64,000 nucleotides of DNA from Cricetomys ansorgei (GCA_026225945.1 JAMJFZ010000818.1:2523501-2587500), one strand, 5' to 3'; shown: positions 20,802-32,502, numbered from the stretch's first letter. Notes: generated from the sequence alone by a model not told the origin. Made by a program: numbers and translations.

Positions 20802-21943
20802 ATGCAGTCACCTATGCACAGATTCATTTCCAGTGATTCCAACCAGCACCATATCAGACTGGTGGTGTGGTTGGTCTTCTCTGCAGGTTGGCTGCCTGGA
20901 GCTCCATGCAGAGGCATGGCCTGAGAAACGGGGACCTGCCTGGTCCCCAGGACCTTACTTATTATTTGTATCTTTCTTCAAGTTCAGCTGCCTCCCAGCC
21001 TTAGGGTATGTAGGACAACCCCCCAGCCCTTTTCTAGTAGATCCTGCCTGGTAGACCCCATCAGGTGTCTCTCACTCATAATCTCTGACCTGTGAACCTG
21101 GCTTGGCCTTTGCACCCCAAATCTGCCCTAGAATAAAGTCAGGTGAACGGAGGAAGGAATGCTCTGGGGTCTCCCAGCAGCCACCGGATCTCCTACCATG
21201 AATCAGGCACCCCAGCATGGACTTCTCCTTCAAGGTCAGCCAAGCCTGGCTCAGAGAGTTCCCTGTCAACAGCCCAATTGATCATTTTCTCAGGCCGCCC
21301 GAATAACGGATTCCCAGTCTTGGACGGCTGCCGTGGAAGCCTGTCTCTTCTACCCGATGCCCAGGGGCCTTGTTAAACCTCTCTCTTCAGCCTTCAGAGT
21401 CAATGTCCAATCTCAGAAATGGCCCCATCTCCAGATCCATCCCGGTCAGCAGGCAATATTGAAATCCCTGGTGTCACCCTGCCGTCTCTGTGTCTCTCTT
21501 CAAAGGAGAAAAACTGCTTAAGCTGCTTTCCCACTTGCAAGAGTCCCCCCTTTTGATTCAAAATCAAACGTTTGTCTAGACAGGCCAGGGCTTTTTGCTG
21601 ACATATCTTGCCAGCTCAGAAACCTAGGGGTTCACCAAAAGCCCTGCTCCCACATTCCCCCACCCCCTCTTCCCAACTCTCAACTTCCTGAGACAGGTCT
21701 CAGATCCCAGATCACTGTGTAGGGAGCCCAGAACGGACACTGGCAAGCCGCCTTGGTGACTATGCCCGCCCAGCTTGCTTCAAGAGCCTCATAAAGAGCC
21801 CCATCCCCCAAGCTCTGCTCTTATCTCTCCGTCTCCTCCGTTCTCCTTCTCAGCGTCTCTTGTGTTCCGAGCAGTCATGTGTTCCTTGTAGAGCGTCAGG
21901 ACAAAGATGAAGTCAGCTCTCTGCAGGACAAGACAGCATCTGG
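20798..21943. other. Single-copy sequence, possible decayed LTR at 21700-21910
   Basis: Mostly unassigned. 21717-21910 begins 'TGTGTAGGGAGCCCAGAACG', contains 'CATAAAGAGCCCC' and a pyrimidine-rich stretch, faintly resembling an ERVK-type LTR; I could not confirm boundaries or duplications. Confidence 0.35.
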
Positions 21944-22082
21944 ACCTGGTGGGTCACACAGATAGTCTCAGAACTCAGAAGGGTGAAGCAGGAGGATTGC
22001 TATGAGTTCATGCTTGGGCTACATAATGAATTCTAAGCTGACCTGGGCTATAGAGTGAAACTCTGTCTTAGAAACAAACAAA
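21944..22082 (+). repeat. B1 SINE (older subtype)
   Basis: 'ACCTGGTGGGTCACACAGAT', 'CAGAAGGGTGAAGCAGGAGG', 'CTGACCTGGGCTATAGAGTG' and 'AAACTCTGTCTTAGAAAC' follow the B1 order. Confidence 0.75.
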
Positions 22083-22083
22083 T

Positions 22084-22300
22084 ATGTGTGTGTGTGTGTG
22101 TATATATATATGCATATATATATATATGTATATGTGTGTGTATATATACATACACTATATATAGTATATATATATTATAGAAATATGTTATATATTATAT
22201 ATAAGATATATAATATATATACACATATATATTCAGACACAATACATATGATTACATATCAGATACACGATATACCTATATCCACACATATGTACATACA
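22084..22300. repeat. (TG)n/(TA)n low-complexity tract
   Basis: TG tract grading into TATA-rich DNA with scattered CA steps. Confidence 0.9.
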
Positions 22301-22714
22301 TATTCATTCACACTAATATACTATAGAAGTTTATAAATGGCCCTAAACTTTCCAGTTAAACAATAGACTCCACTTTCCCTACACTCTGTGAGTTGGTTAT
22401 TTGACCAATTTGTGTGTACCTGTGGCTTGGGGCCTCCTGAAGAGATACCAAAGCATCCTGGGGCCACAGTCTCATCTGATGGCCTGCCCAGGGCTGGGGC
22501 ATCTGTTTCCAAGATGGAGCCCTGCATGGCTGCTCCTTGGTGCAGGGTTTTTGTAGGGGACTTTGGTCTCCCAAGAGTAGGACCTGTTTGCACAGGCTGC
22601 TGGCTCCCTTAGAGAAAGCACCCGAAGAGGAAGGAAGCAGAAGCTTCAGTGAGTGTTCCCAGGTGGCTTTACACTCTCTCTCTAGGACTCTAGTCACGTG
22701 TTGGCCAATATGCT
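22301..22714. other. Single-copy sequence
   Basis: A 113-codon minus-strand frame (22356-22697) has no recognised domain or splice context. Nothing else seen. Confidence 0.4.
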
Positions 22715-23072
22715 GCTGATCTTGATTGACAACTCGGTGGTATTCAGAGTCACCATGGGAACAAACCTGTACACGTGTGAGGGAGTTTCTAAACCGGAAA
22801 GAAAAGACGTAGCCTAAATATGGGCTTTTCTATCCCATGGGCTGGGGTCCAGGATGAATAAGAAGGAGAAAGAGAGCTGAGTACCAGCATCCATCTCTCT
22901 CTGCTTCCTGGCTGTGGGTGCCATGCTGCCAGCCGCTCACATTCCTGCCGCATGCCTTCCCCACAGTGATGGAGTGCAGCCTCAGACAGTGAGCCAGAAC
23001 ATCTCTTTCCTCCCCCCCTCAAGTTGCTGTTGTCGAATGATCTGTCACAACGATGAAAAAGTGTATCTAATA
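22715..23072 (+). mobile_element. Rodent LTR-like repeat (ERVL/MaLR-type)
   Basis: Same family as 61651-61995: 'TTGATTGACAACTCGG', 'AGAGTCACCATGGGAACAAA', 'CCCATGGGCTGGGGTCCAGG', 'ATCTCTCTCTGCTTCCTGGC', 'AGTGAGCCAGAACATCTC' and terminal 'GTGTATCTAATAG'. The polyadenylation hexamer is mutated in this copy. Confidence 0.75.
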
Positions 23073-23210
23073 GTCACCCAGATTAACTGAGACACAGAAT
23101 GGAAATATGAGGTAATAGTGCCCACGGTTTGGGAGGCAGGGGACACTGAGGCCATGCTGGGGCTCGCAGCCATTAGAGAAACAGAGAATAGACAGCACAC
23201 GGTCTTCTCT
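23073..23210. other. Short single-copy linker
   Basis: Nothing recognised between the LTR-like repeat and the next B1. Confidence 0.4.
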
Positions 23211-23345
23211 CTTTGGTTTTCTGAGGCAAAGTCTCAGAGGATAGCCCTGGCTGGCCCAGAATATTCTCTACAGACCAAGCTGGCTTCAAACTTGCAAGGA
23301 ACCTCCCGAGTTCTGGGATCCCAGGTGTGTGCCAACTTGCCCAGC
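23211..23345 (-). repeat. B1 SINE (reverse), diverged
   Basis: 'TCTGAGGCAAAGTCTCAGAG', 'CTCTACAGACCAAGCTGGCT', 'TCAAACTTGCAAGGAACCTC' and 'GTGTGTGCCAACTTGCCCAG' follow reversed B1. Confidence 0.85.
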
Positions 23346-24124
23346 TAACCGAAAGTAAGAAAAGGAAGAAACAGAAGAAAAAGGACAAAGTCACCGGAAC
23401 ACATTTTCCCGCTGGCCAGCCAGTCCACCTCAGAGCTGACTCTCCATCTCTCTCATAAGGTAAGTGACTTCAGCGCCAGCTAAGTCATCTGCTGTCAGGT
23501 CACTGACATCCCCTGAGACACAGGAACCCTGAGTTCCTGTGACTTGCTGTTCTCGGGGTCCACATATTAGGCTCATCACTGACTGTAAATAAGCATGGCC
23601 TGGCTTCTAATGGTTCCCTGGGGGAGTGGGTGGAAATACACACCGTGCGTCTTGTGAAGGGGTCCGGCTGTTACAGGAACTGGCGCGCTGGCTATGCTGT
23701 CTGTTGGGAGTCAGGTGAAGGGAGGGTGCGGGGTGGGGTGAGGGTGAGGGTGAGGAAGGAGGGAGAGGGGGAACGGAAGGGGTGGGATGAGGGGGAGAGA
23801 CAGGAGAGAGGGTCGCTTCTCACCCGCGCTTCCAGTTTGTGTCCTTTGGAGCGTGGGATGGAATGTCATTTTCTCACGAGACTCGCTCGGACTGTGGATC
23901 TGAGAGGAAGTGCGAGAGAGCACCTCCAAGCGGGAGCCTACGCTCAGCTCTGTCATGGACACCCATTTCTTTCTCAACAGGGCCTCCTTCAGTGTGGGGC
24001 AGTGGAAGAGCAACCCCACTTCTATGGCAGATGAACAGGAAGAAATTATATTTATATTGCATCTTGAACTTTTTGGTTAAGACCATGTGTGGAGGTTGTA
24101 GCTACTTCGGGTCACTAAGTCAGG
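23346..24124. other. Single-copy sequence with G-rich tract
   Basis: Contains a consensus donor-like AAG|GTAAGT at 23458-23466 with no recognisable exon upstream, and a G-rich purine tract at 23717-23815 with several closely spaced GGG runs (G-quadruplex potential). Confidence 0.45.
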
Positions 24125-24388
24125 TTCTTTTCCTCCATCCCTCTGTCTGTCTGTCCTTCCCTCCCTCCCTTCCTCCCTCCTTTTCACTCTTTCCGACATC
24201 TCAGCCCAGGCTCGCCTCAGACTCTCTCTATAGCCATGAGTGATCTTGTATGAATTCTTGATCCTCCCATCCGTACCTCCGAAGAGCCAGGATTGCGGAC
24301 ACGCACCACCACCGTACCTAGTTTACATGGTGCTGGGAATGGAACCAGGGCTCCAGGCAAGCTAGGCAAGCACTCTGTCAGCTGAGGT
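24125..24388 (-). repeat. Pyrimidine tract plus reversed B4-like SINE (B1 then ID-like half)
   Basis: CCTT/CTGT-rich tract (24125-24185), then reversed B1 ('CAGCCCAGGCTCGCCTCAGA', 'ACGCACCACCACCGTACC'), then a reversed ID-like head ('GGTGCTGGGAATGGAACCAG', 'GCTAGGCAAGCACTCTGTCA'). The B1+ID order on the minus strand matches B4. Confidence 0.75.
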
Positions 24389-26364
24389 CATTTACTGGGG
24401 GGATTTTTGCTACTGCTCACCCTGACTAGTGCTGGAACTGGACCAATGAGCCCTGTGATACGCCATCACCTTCCCTTTCCCTGCTCTCCGTCTCAGAGGA
24501 ATGCCTCTCACGCCTGCGTGCTCTGCCTCCCAGCTTTCCTGTCCCTCAGTTGGTTCCCTGTGGGGGCACTGGGGACTTCTGAGAAGCAGGAGAGAGCGAG
24601 AGGTTGCACTCTTCTCCCATTCTCTCAGGAGACACTCGCAGCAAAGACACCATGTCTGTATTGTGTTCAGCCTCCTGCATGGGACCCGTGGGGTCCTGCT
24701 CTCAGTATGGGACTGACTGCTGGCTTTGGTCCTTTCTGTTCTCCGGTTTCGAGGTGGCAGGACCTACTGGTTTCCTTCACCATCATCCATGCCGTGGGCA
24801 ACGGAGTCCCTGTAATTAATCTCCGGCTTCAAACAGCTAGGGTGGTTTTGTTTCCAGGATCGACCCCTGACTGATTACGATGGTGGACTCCATTGTGACC
24901 CATGGAAATCCATCAGTGAGGCAGCCTGATCTGGAATCCTCCCTTGAGGGTGTGGCTATGACAGAGGACCAGATATACAAGGCTACTCGCTCCAAAAAAG
25001 AACAGTACATTGTGAACCACACCTTGGTCTCTAGGGTCAGGAAATACCACCTCGAATCGTGAGTCCCGAGGGATAAACAGCAGTCACACTTGGGAGAAGT
25101 TTCTGGAGTGCTGATTTACGCTGCACCTCGGTACCAGTGAGGTAGGCGTCTGCACTGTGTCCTGCTGCAGAGAATTTAGGCGTGTGTCACTGTAGTTTCG
25201 TCTGTCCTGACATCCCATTCCCAGCTGGGGTTCATCTGGATCTGGACTGGACTTTCAGACTCTGAAATGCAGGAAATCAAGAGAGCCTGGAATGGCCGAG
25301 AAAAGACGAGAAGGATCAAGGCCCAAGGTCCAAACACTAGGAAAAGGACATTTTAGGTATGAGCAGAGGCGGAGAAAGGTTGGTGGTAGAACACGGGAGG
25401 TCCGGAGGTGGGTCCAGGCTGGATGCTTGTGCGGGAACAGCAGACAGCTCATCCCAAAGGTGGGTAACAGCAACCTAGCTCTTAGGTAGGTGTCAGGTCC
25501 CCTGAGGCCTTGAGAATCAGATAAATATAATCTGTAAGGACTAAAGACAGAAGAGCAAGGCCTAGCTTCCAGTCTGGGCACATTCCTTCTCTCTCTAAAT
25601 GTCCATTAAAGACCTTCAGTCTCCGCAGGGTAAACAAACCGAGGTCTATAAAAGACTTCATCTGGCTCCCATTCCCTTTGAGTCCAGTCCCTCCACCCTC
25701 ACAAAAAAGGTGTTGTATAAATAAAAAATACTGTCATTCTAATGTGCTGGGCAAGTGTGTGATAAAGATCAGAGAGAGGCCAAGACTGTCCTCGGCCACG
25801 GTGGCAACTGGGGTGGGGGTGGGGGCGCTAGCTACAACTTAAACACTAAGACAAGCCATGTGGCAGAGGCTCTGAAATGGGTGGAAAAAAAAAAAATGAA
25901 GGAAATTCCCCATTTCCTGGCACCGAGGGGGCGGAGCCTGGCGGTGGCTCGGACTTTGATGTGCGGATAACTGACAGGGATCTCCGAGGAACACAATGTA
26001 ATAAACTGACCCTGGCTTTTCCATGCAAAACAAAATCACTGAAGGGGCCTTGTGCAGGGAAACAAAGGCGTTCAGACTGGTGAGACCTGGGGCAGGAGGC
26101 CTGATGGTGTCCAGACCCCAGCAATGTGGAAACAGAGGCAGAAGGTGGCTGGAGCCCAAGGGGCGTGTCTGGGCTACTGAGTTCTGAGATGTTTGGGAAA
26201 GGCATACATGAGCCTAGGTGTATACTTGTCTGTCAATATGGAGATGGGTATAAAGGTCACCAGGAAATACAGAGCATTCAATTCTCTTCTCTCTCAGCAG
26301 CAAGCAAATGGAATTTAAATACCACCCAGCAACAAGCAAATGTGTGACAGGCCAGGCCATTGTA
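24389..26364. other. Repeat-poor single-copy sequence
   Basis: About 2 kb with hardly any recognisable repeat. There is a GC-box-like 'GGGGGCGGAGCC' at about 25927 and a G-rich run near 25810. A 155-codon frame at 24407-24874 shows no domain. Regulatory content is possible but unproven. Confidence 0.4.
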
Positions 26365-26520
26365 TTCCCCTAAGGGAATTCTATACAGCCCTGAAAAGTG
26401 AAATACTACAACACACAGCTACCGAGATCCATCCCACAGAGACGGTGATGTGTGAAGCTGGGTGGATCTCTTCGTTTCAAACGTATGAGACCCAAGTAAC
26501 TACAGAATAGTCAGCAAGGG
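26365..26520 (+). repeat. Old L1/HAL1-like 3' fragment
   Basis: 'GGGAATTCTATACAGCCCTG', 'AAAAGTGAAATACTAC' and 'TTTCAAACGTATGAGACCC' resemble the conserved end of ancient L1M/HAL1 reverse-transcriptase-region repeats. Very diverged. It is the only L1-like trace I noticed. Confidence 0.45.
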
Positions 26521-26932
26521 GATCCTCTCCCTCCTGTGGCAAAGTGACAAAGTATCCCGATTTCTCTAGAGATCTCCTCCCTCTCTCCACTTCTGGTCTT
26601 TAACTGGTAAGGGAAGGTTTTGGATTTAGTGTCTCAGCACACATATCATTGCTGGAGACCTAACAGTGGCCATGGTCATGTGGCCCAAAGACAGTCCGAG
26701 TATTGGCTGTCGCCTTCGCTCCCAGCCTTATACACAATGGAATCGAGATTCCTGGAATTCTAATAGGAAGGAGACAGGTGAGCCGCCAGGAGCTGAACGC
26801 ATACCTTGAGGGACGGGCCTGTAGATATCAGGGCCAGCGTGCTGGGGCAGGCAGAGGGACTGCTTTTAGCCAATCTCTGCCAACATCTTCTAGGTGCATG
26901 CTCCCTCACCCACATCAGCAGGACCATGTTCC
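26521..26932. other. Single-copy sequence
   Basis: Nothing recognised. Confidence 0.4.
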
Positions 26933-27215
26933 TGGTAGTTTTAAGGTCCGAAATTTGCCACACAGAGACCACTGAGACCACGTATGCAACAAGCAAAGGC
27001 ACTTTATCACGTGACACATTTGTGCGTGCAGGGGTCAGGCGACATACAAGATGGCTGACCCGGAAAGCTGGCCACGAGGGTTTTTAAAGAAAACAGGGGA
27101 TCTCTGATTGGTCAGAACCTGAATACTGGATTGGCTCGTTAAATGTTAAGAGGAAACAGGGGTTTCTGGGAAAGCGAGTATTTGACTTGACACAGCAAGG
27201 CGAGGTCAGTGCCCC
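26933..27215 (-). mobile_element. Reverse-strand retroviral LTR (solo), approximate ends
   Basis: Read on the minus strand the elements occur in LTR order: CCAAT boxes (reverse of ATTGG at 27130-27134 and 27107-27111), a TTTAAAAA TATA-like box (27081-27088), an ATAAA polyadenylation-like signal (27003-27007) and a U5-like end near 26933. No flanking coding region or clear target duplication was found, so the ends are approximate and the family unassigned. Confidence 0.55.
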
Positions 27216-27730
27216 ATCACCAGGGGCGCTGGACAGCCCAGTAGTGTCTCTGCCTGTCACCGCTGAACTGGCGTGGTCTCCACTCTAACTGGGCTCCGGG
27301 CTCCGGAAACCTCCCCTTGTCTGTTCCTTGTCCCAGCCACACATGTGAGAAGCCCCGCTGAGAGCAGATTCTGGGCAACCCAGTGGATTATGCTCACGCC
27401 ATCTCTCGTGGGGAAGGGAGAGAAAACGGTGGGGGAGGGACGGGTGCCGGGGAGAAGCAAGAGCCATTGCTATTTCTCCTTGCTGGCGAGGACCCTGGTC
27501 CACGTGACCCGAATGAGACTCGCCAGACGCCGCAGGACCTTAGAAGGTGTCTTTCCCACGTTTGACCCCTCACCTGTCATTTTCCCTCCTAGATCTCCAT
27601 CTTTTCTTTCTTAAAGTGGGTAACTCTCCGCAGGATAAGTCTAGCCGCGAGAGCTGTTGAAATCCCTCAGTGACGTCTGAGTGTAACCTGAACTTACCTG
27701 TTAGTCACCTGAATGTAACATCAGTGCTGT
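27216..27730. other. Single-copy GC-rich sequence
   Basis: CpG-containing single-copy DNA. A 113-codon frame at 27273-27614 is unrecognised. Nothing else supported. Confidence 0.4.
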
Positions 27731-27866
27731 TGATTTTGAGACTGTGCCTTACTCCGTAGCCCAGGCTGACCTTGAATGCACTGTGTAGCTCTGGCTAGCT
27801 TCAATTTCACAGTCATCTTTCTATCTCAGAGCTGGGACTATAGGTGTCTGCCACCATGCCTGGCTT
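27731..27866 (-). repeat. B1 SINE (reverse)
   Basis: 'TTTTGAGACTGTGCCTTACT', 'CCGTAGCCCAGGCTGACCTT', 'GCTGGGACTATAGGTGTCTG' and 'CCACCATGCCTGGCTTC' follow reversed B1. Confidence 0.88.
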
Positions 27867-28144
27867 CAGTCTCCTAGCAGTGCAATCGTAGCTAACGAGA
27901 GGAGTGTTCAGTTCACACTAAGCCTTGCGCTGAGGGCTTCCCGTGTGGCGCCTTGAATTCTATGTTGTCTCCTGTCTTGCCTGTGGGGATACTGGCCAAG
28001 GCTGGATGCACTTCCAGTCCAAATGGGCTACCCCACAGAGATGATCTAAGCCCAGCTTCTTCATGAGCTCTCACGTTCCCAGACTGGCAGAATTGCCATC
28101 TCTGAAGGTGTTTACTTTGTTCAGGCTCTGACTCCCAGCCCTGA
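27867..28144. other. Single-copy sequence
   Basis: Nothing recognised. Confidence 0.4.
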
Positions 28145-28262
28145 GGACTTGTTTCCATTTGGCAGGCATAGAAACCGAGGTTGCCCGGGGTGCAGAGACG
28201 TCATCCAGGGTCCTCACTGCCCTACAGTGCCAGTGAGGATGATGCCACTGTTGCAGGACTTA
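28145..28262 (+). repeat. MIR SINE fragment
   Basis: 'CCATTTGGCAGGCATAGAAA' with 'CCGAGG' corresponds to the most conserved MIR passage; the flanks are weak. Confidence 0.5.
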
Positions 28263-29734
28263 GGGGCCACAGCCTGCATCCCGACACCCACCCTCCATAG
28301 TGCAGTTGAGGGAACCAAATTAATAGTGAAGAGTGGAAAAGAGAGATGGATCCGAGGTGACCACAAGGGCAGGGAGTGGCAAGAAGTCCAGCAATGGCCA
28401 TCACCCCACCAAGTCCATCTTCTGGGTCCCTACATGAGGGCAGGGTTTAAATAGAAAGCGCAGAGCCTGAAGGTATGGTTCCGCATCCACCAGTCTTTGA
28501 GTTTCTAGCCGCTCCCACAAGGGCATCTGACCAGCTGGCAATCTTTTCTAGAGGACACACCCCCTCCTCCAGCTGCCCCCATTTCTTCAAGTTTTTTTTT
28601 TTTTCTCCTCCCACCAGACGATTCCTGGGGGGATCTTACAATCCCTCCGGGTACATTTTTTCTTTCCATCATCTGATAGCTATAGGGACACAAATGTCTC
28701 TTTAGAATCTATCCCTAGCACCCCTCTTCAAGAAGTCTTCCCTGGGCCATGGATTTGTACTTTATAAGACAAGGTGGTAACTCTGGGTGTGGCCATCTTA
28801 CAAACGGAGTAATGGAAGTTTACCACTGGATGGAGTTACCCAAGCTACATCGTGGGTCACGGAAGCAGACACGGGATGTGCAGCCAAGGGGGTTGGATTC
28901 CATAGCTCATTCTCTGGAGCACAAGGCCTGGGGGAGCCAGCTAGTCAGCACCCCCACCTCATTGTCTCCCCACTTGGCAGCCAGCTCAGAGGCAGGTAAA
29001 TAGAAGTGGTGCCGTCATTGTTTGTCCCTGGTCCTAATGACTTTAGGCTTTGTGTCTTAGGAGCCAGGCCTCACCCCCGGGAAGCTGGCCTGCGGCCTGA
29101 GAGGCACCAGCCGCCTCTGGAACAATAGCCTTTGTTCTTCATACTTTCCCTATCAAAGCCTCACAGCGGGGATGGCCCTCAGAGGCGCTGGGCGCCGGGA
29201 TAATTCCTGTCCCAGAGCGGGGAGGGGGAGCCAGGAAAGGAGGGCCAGGTGCAACTTTGACCCAGTTAGGTTAGCTGGGGTTACAGACCTGCTTGCTGAG
29301 CAGGGGGCCTGTGAGGAACTTGGGCATGGTAACTCATCTTGCTTCCGAAGTTTCTCTCATTACTTTCAGGGAATGAGAGTCTCGGAATGGCGTGGACGAG
29401 CTGAGAGGCATCAATAGCAAAAGCAATGGTAATAATAACAGCAGTGGCAGCAAATTATCATCTATTAACTAGCGGCTTCTGAGTGTCACACTCATGGCTG
29501 TCCCCGATCCCTGGCGTTTAGATGAGAGGAAGGGGTGTCGGATGGAAGTCATCAGTTGAACGGCGATGGAGTTGGGCTGTGAGTTTTGAATTAAGGTCTG
29601 TGAGATTCCACAGCCTTTGTTCTTCAGCAGGTCTTCGGCAAGGAGCAGAAGACAGCAGGACAGAGCCGGTGACTTGGAGACAGCCACACCCGGGCCCTGC
29701 TGTTTAGCTAAGCCATGTGCTCTTAGGAAGCCCA
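28263..29734. other. Repeat-poor sequence with candidate regulatory segment
   Basis: No repeats except a T-run near 28591. At 29090-29165 a face-to-face SOX-like motif pair (29120-29137) lies ~15 bases from an ATCAAAG TCF/LEF-like word (29152-29158). No exon recognised. Confidence 0.4.
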
Positions 29735-29800
29735 AGTCTGACTCTGTCAACCTGGTTTTGCTCATCTGTGAAATGGGATAAGCTGGGGGGGGGTTCCCTG
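29735..29800 (-). repeat. MIR SINE fragment (reverse)
   Basis: 'TTTTGCTCATCTGTGAAATG' with 'GGATAAGC' is the reversed conserved MIR passage. Confidence 0.6.
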
Positions 29801-31344
29801 CTGAAGATAAAAGCAGCCCAATGCTCCAAATGTTGAGAATTTTGATCAGAGAAGGGAGAGGAGGGGTGATGAAAATGAACAGGGCCCCTCCAGCACTCAG
29901 AATCTGTCAGTGGTCTGGGGTTTGCATGCAGGGGCGAGTCTTAAATGATGAGGTTTTCTGAAGCTCCTGGCAGGGAGAGACTTAGACTTCCAGGAGCACA
30001 TATCTGAACTCAGGGAGGCACGCCAATGTTATTGTGGAGTCTCTTTGCTTTCGTTGCCATTAGAAAGTTTGAACTAGAGCTGCCAATTCCAGAGACACTG
30101 CTTGCAGGGGTGAAGCTTCTGAGGTCACAGGGAGGACAGGGGAGAATGCAGGCAGAGAGACTGGGGATCCAGTGTGCCACTCCGATCCACCGAAGGCACT
30201 TACAGATCCATTTCTGTGCTGAGGACCTACTCAGTGCTGGGGACGGGAGAGGACCCTGGGGCACTTGTGGATATACAATGGCATTATTTCTTCACCAGAG
30301 CTAAAAGAATATCCTGATGGAAGAGGCAGGCTCTAGAACCTTCTACTGTCCTGTAGCGATACCCCCTCCCCATACCCTCGGGGAGTTCATATGTCCCCAT
30401 GCCCAGTTTCTTGTCTATAGTAACCACAGTGTCCCCACACTCTGTAAGGGTTTAAGGAGTTAAATATGGGGAGTCCTTACAAGGCTTCCAGACTCTTCCT
30501 CAGCCCCCTCTGCAAGCACATCCAGTTGTTGTTGAAATGATCGTCTTTGGGATGGGTTCTCGGACGGATGCACTAAGCAGCAAGGGTACCCATAACTACC
30601 TCAGGGATCAGATATTGATTGGCAAGCAGAGGCAGGAAGCCTGTTTCTATACAGTGGATTTAGAAGGCCTCTCTCTAACTCTGAGGGTTTAGCTAAGACC
30701 TGGAGGGTGATTAGGAGAGCCTTAAGACCCAGAGAGGACTAGCTCTGACAGAAGATAGGTGGGTGCAAAGGTCCTGAGGCAGAAACAGCTTGAGAGGTTT
30801 AAGGGACAGCAAGAGGAACATTGAACCAGGGCACATGGGTAGAGATTGAGGTTGGAGGGGCTGGGGGCATGGGTCTTGGGGGCCCCTGTAAGGAACTAGC
30901 ATTTTCTCTCAGCAGGAACAAAAAGCTCCAAGAAGGACTATGAGAAGAGATCTGGCCAGGGTGTTTATGAAGACCCCAATACAAGAGGGAATTAGATATT
31001 AGATATGGAGGAGTTTGTTGGGGGCAGGTGTCCAAGTAACGGAAAATGGGGGAGGAGCCTGGAGGAGGCCATAGATCTGTGTGGCTGGCATGCCTGTCCC
31101 TTCCTAGGGAAGGAGAGGGGTCTCAGGCCACTGTGAAGGGCAAGGAGCACTCAGCCAAGCCACTGGGAGGTCCTTGATCTGTCCAAAGAATGGAGTGTTT
31201 TTCTGAAAATGTCCTGCCTCGGTACCCTGCTGGCTGGGGTTAGGTTTCTGTAAGTGCACACAGCTTGCCAAGGCGTTCAAACATGGATCTCTTCAGCCAC
31301 TGCACCAAATGCCACCTACAGGACCTCAATCAGCCCCAGCCCTG
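29801..31344. other. Single-copy sequence, one weak MIR/L2-like trace
   Basis: 30205-30245 ('CTGTGCTGAGGACCTACTCA') looks like the 5' part of MIR. The rest is unassigned, without exon signals that I trust. Confidence 0.4.
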
Positions 31345-31505
31345 ACAGACAGGCAATAGCATCTTCATTTCAAAGATTCAAAACTGAGACCCTCGAGGAA
31401 GCAAGGGCCTCGTTGCCTACTCAAAGCTACATAGCCAGGGAATGTCAGAGCTGGGATTTGAACCCACCAACATAGCTCTCAAAACCCACACTCTACCGTG
31501 ACAAC
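31345..31505 (+). repeat. MIR SINE, fairly complete
   Basis: 'CAAAGATTCAAAACTGAGAC', 'CAAAGCTACATAGCCAGGGA', 'ATGTCAGAGCTGGGATTTGA' and 'ACCCA' then 'CACACTCTACCGTGAC' run in MIR order with good spacing. Confidence 0.8.
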
Positions 31506-32271
31506 AGACCAGGCCACAGGTACAACAAAGGTGTGGTGGGAAAGCCCCAGCGCCCCCTCTCTTGGTCCCCTGGACTCCCCAGTATCTCCCCCACTCACAG
31601 GTGTGAATGCACAGAGCCCTTTCTGTTTTATATTTTCCACACGCATGGCACTGGGGCAGGTGAGGAAAGTGGGCAAGAGGCTATAGAAGGTTCTGGCTGC
31701 AGAGCCCCACCCAGGGGCTGCGTGGGCAGCCCCAGATGGAACTCAGAGGCCGTCAGACTGAGATAAGAGCCTGCTGGTGAGTCAGGAGCTGCCTGGCTCC
31801 ATCGCTGTCCCTGCAGGGCCAGCCTACTGACACCCCTGCAAATCCCGTCTCCCAGGAGGAAGTCAGGCCTGTAGCCTTGCTTCCTGTTATTATACCGTTT
31901 TTTACAGCCTGGAATTGATTTAAGTGTTACGCTCTTGCTAAGAATATGCCCTGACAGTTGAAAGGAACCTTTATGATTGTCTTAATTTGTGAAGAATTAG
32001 TTGTCACTTGTTTTTTTTCTCCTTCCCCTATCCCCTTTCTTCTCCGCAGGGTCAGGCTGGAGCCAGGTCATTGTTGTTAAATATAGATCTGAAACTATAT
32101 TGGGCCTGGGCTGGTGTCACCAAGCTTTCACTACTTAAAACAGGAAGGAAGGCTCCAGCTGGGGACTTTCAGAGAGCCAAGGAGCTTCTGAAGGCCTCCG
32201 GGGAGTGAAGCTAAGTGGAGACCACTAGATTCTTGTAGTGAGGCAGAGATTCAGGGAAATGTTGCTTATCT
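31506..32271. other. Repeat-free sequence, possibly conserved non-coding
   Basis: Two ETS-like words ('AGGAAGTCAGG' near 31858, 'CTTCCTGTTATTAT' near 31880) and AT-rich homeobox-like words occur near 31860-32000. No exon seen. Confidence 0.35.
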
Positions 32272-32308
32272 AAACAAACAAACAAAAAACAAACAAGCAA
32301 ACAAAAGA
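32272..32308. repeat. (AAAC)n tract
   Basis: AAAC tetranucleotides with A-run interruptions. Confidence 0.93.
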
Positions 32309-32387
32309 CCCAAACATCCTCCCCACATCTTCCCCATGTGCCTGTGGCCGGGTCTGCAGCCACAGGAGAGTGTGGGAGGTGAGAGCT

Positions 32388-32502
32388 GCATGTGCAAGTT
32401 CAAATGCAAGCTCTGCCACTCTCTAGCTACATGGCGTTGAGCCAGCCATGAGGTTCTGCTTCCTTGGACCCTCAGTTTCCCAGGGCTGGGAGTGGACTGG
32501 GG
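32388..32502 (-). repeat. MIR SINE (reverse)
   Basis: 'AAGTTCAAATGCAAGCTCTG', 'CCACTCTCTAGCTACATGGC' and 'CCTCAGTTTCCCAGGGCTGG' follow the reversed MIR consensus. Confidence 0.75.

Noticed and set aside
20000..20924. Long His/Thr-rich and Cys/Val-rich frames (to 305 codons)
   Set aside because: Translations of the CA minisatellite.
21717..21910. Possible ERVK LTR with ATAAAG and a pyrimidine-rich stretch
   Set aside because: No target duplication or clear TG...CA ends could be found; left as unassigned.
23458..23466. Consensus splice donor AAG|GTAAGT
   Set aside because: No acceptor-bounded open exon or known sequence upstream; such sites occur by chance.
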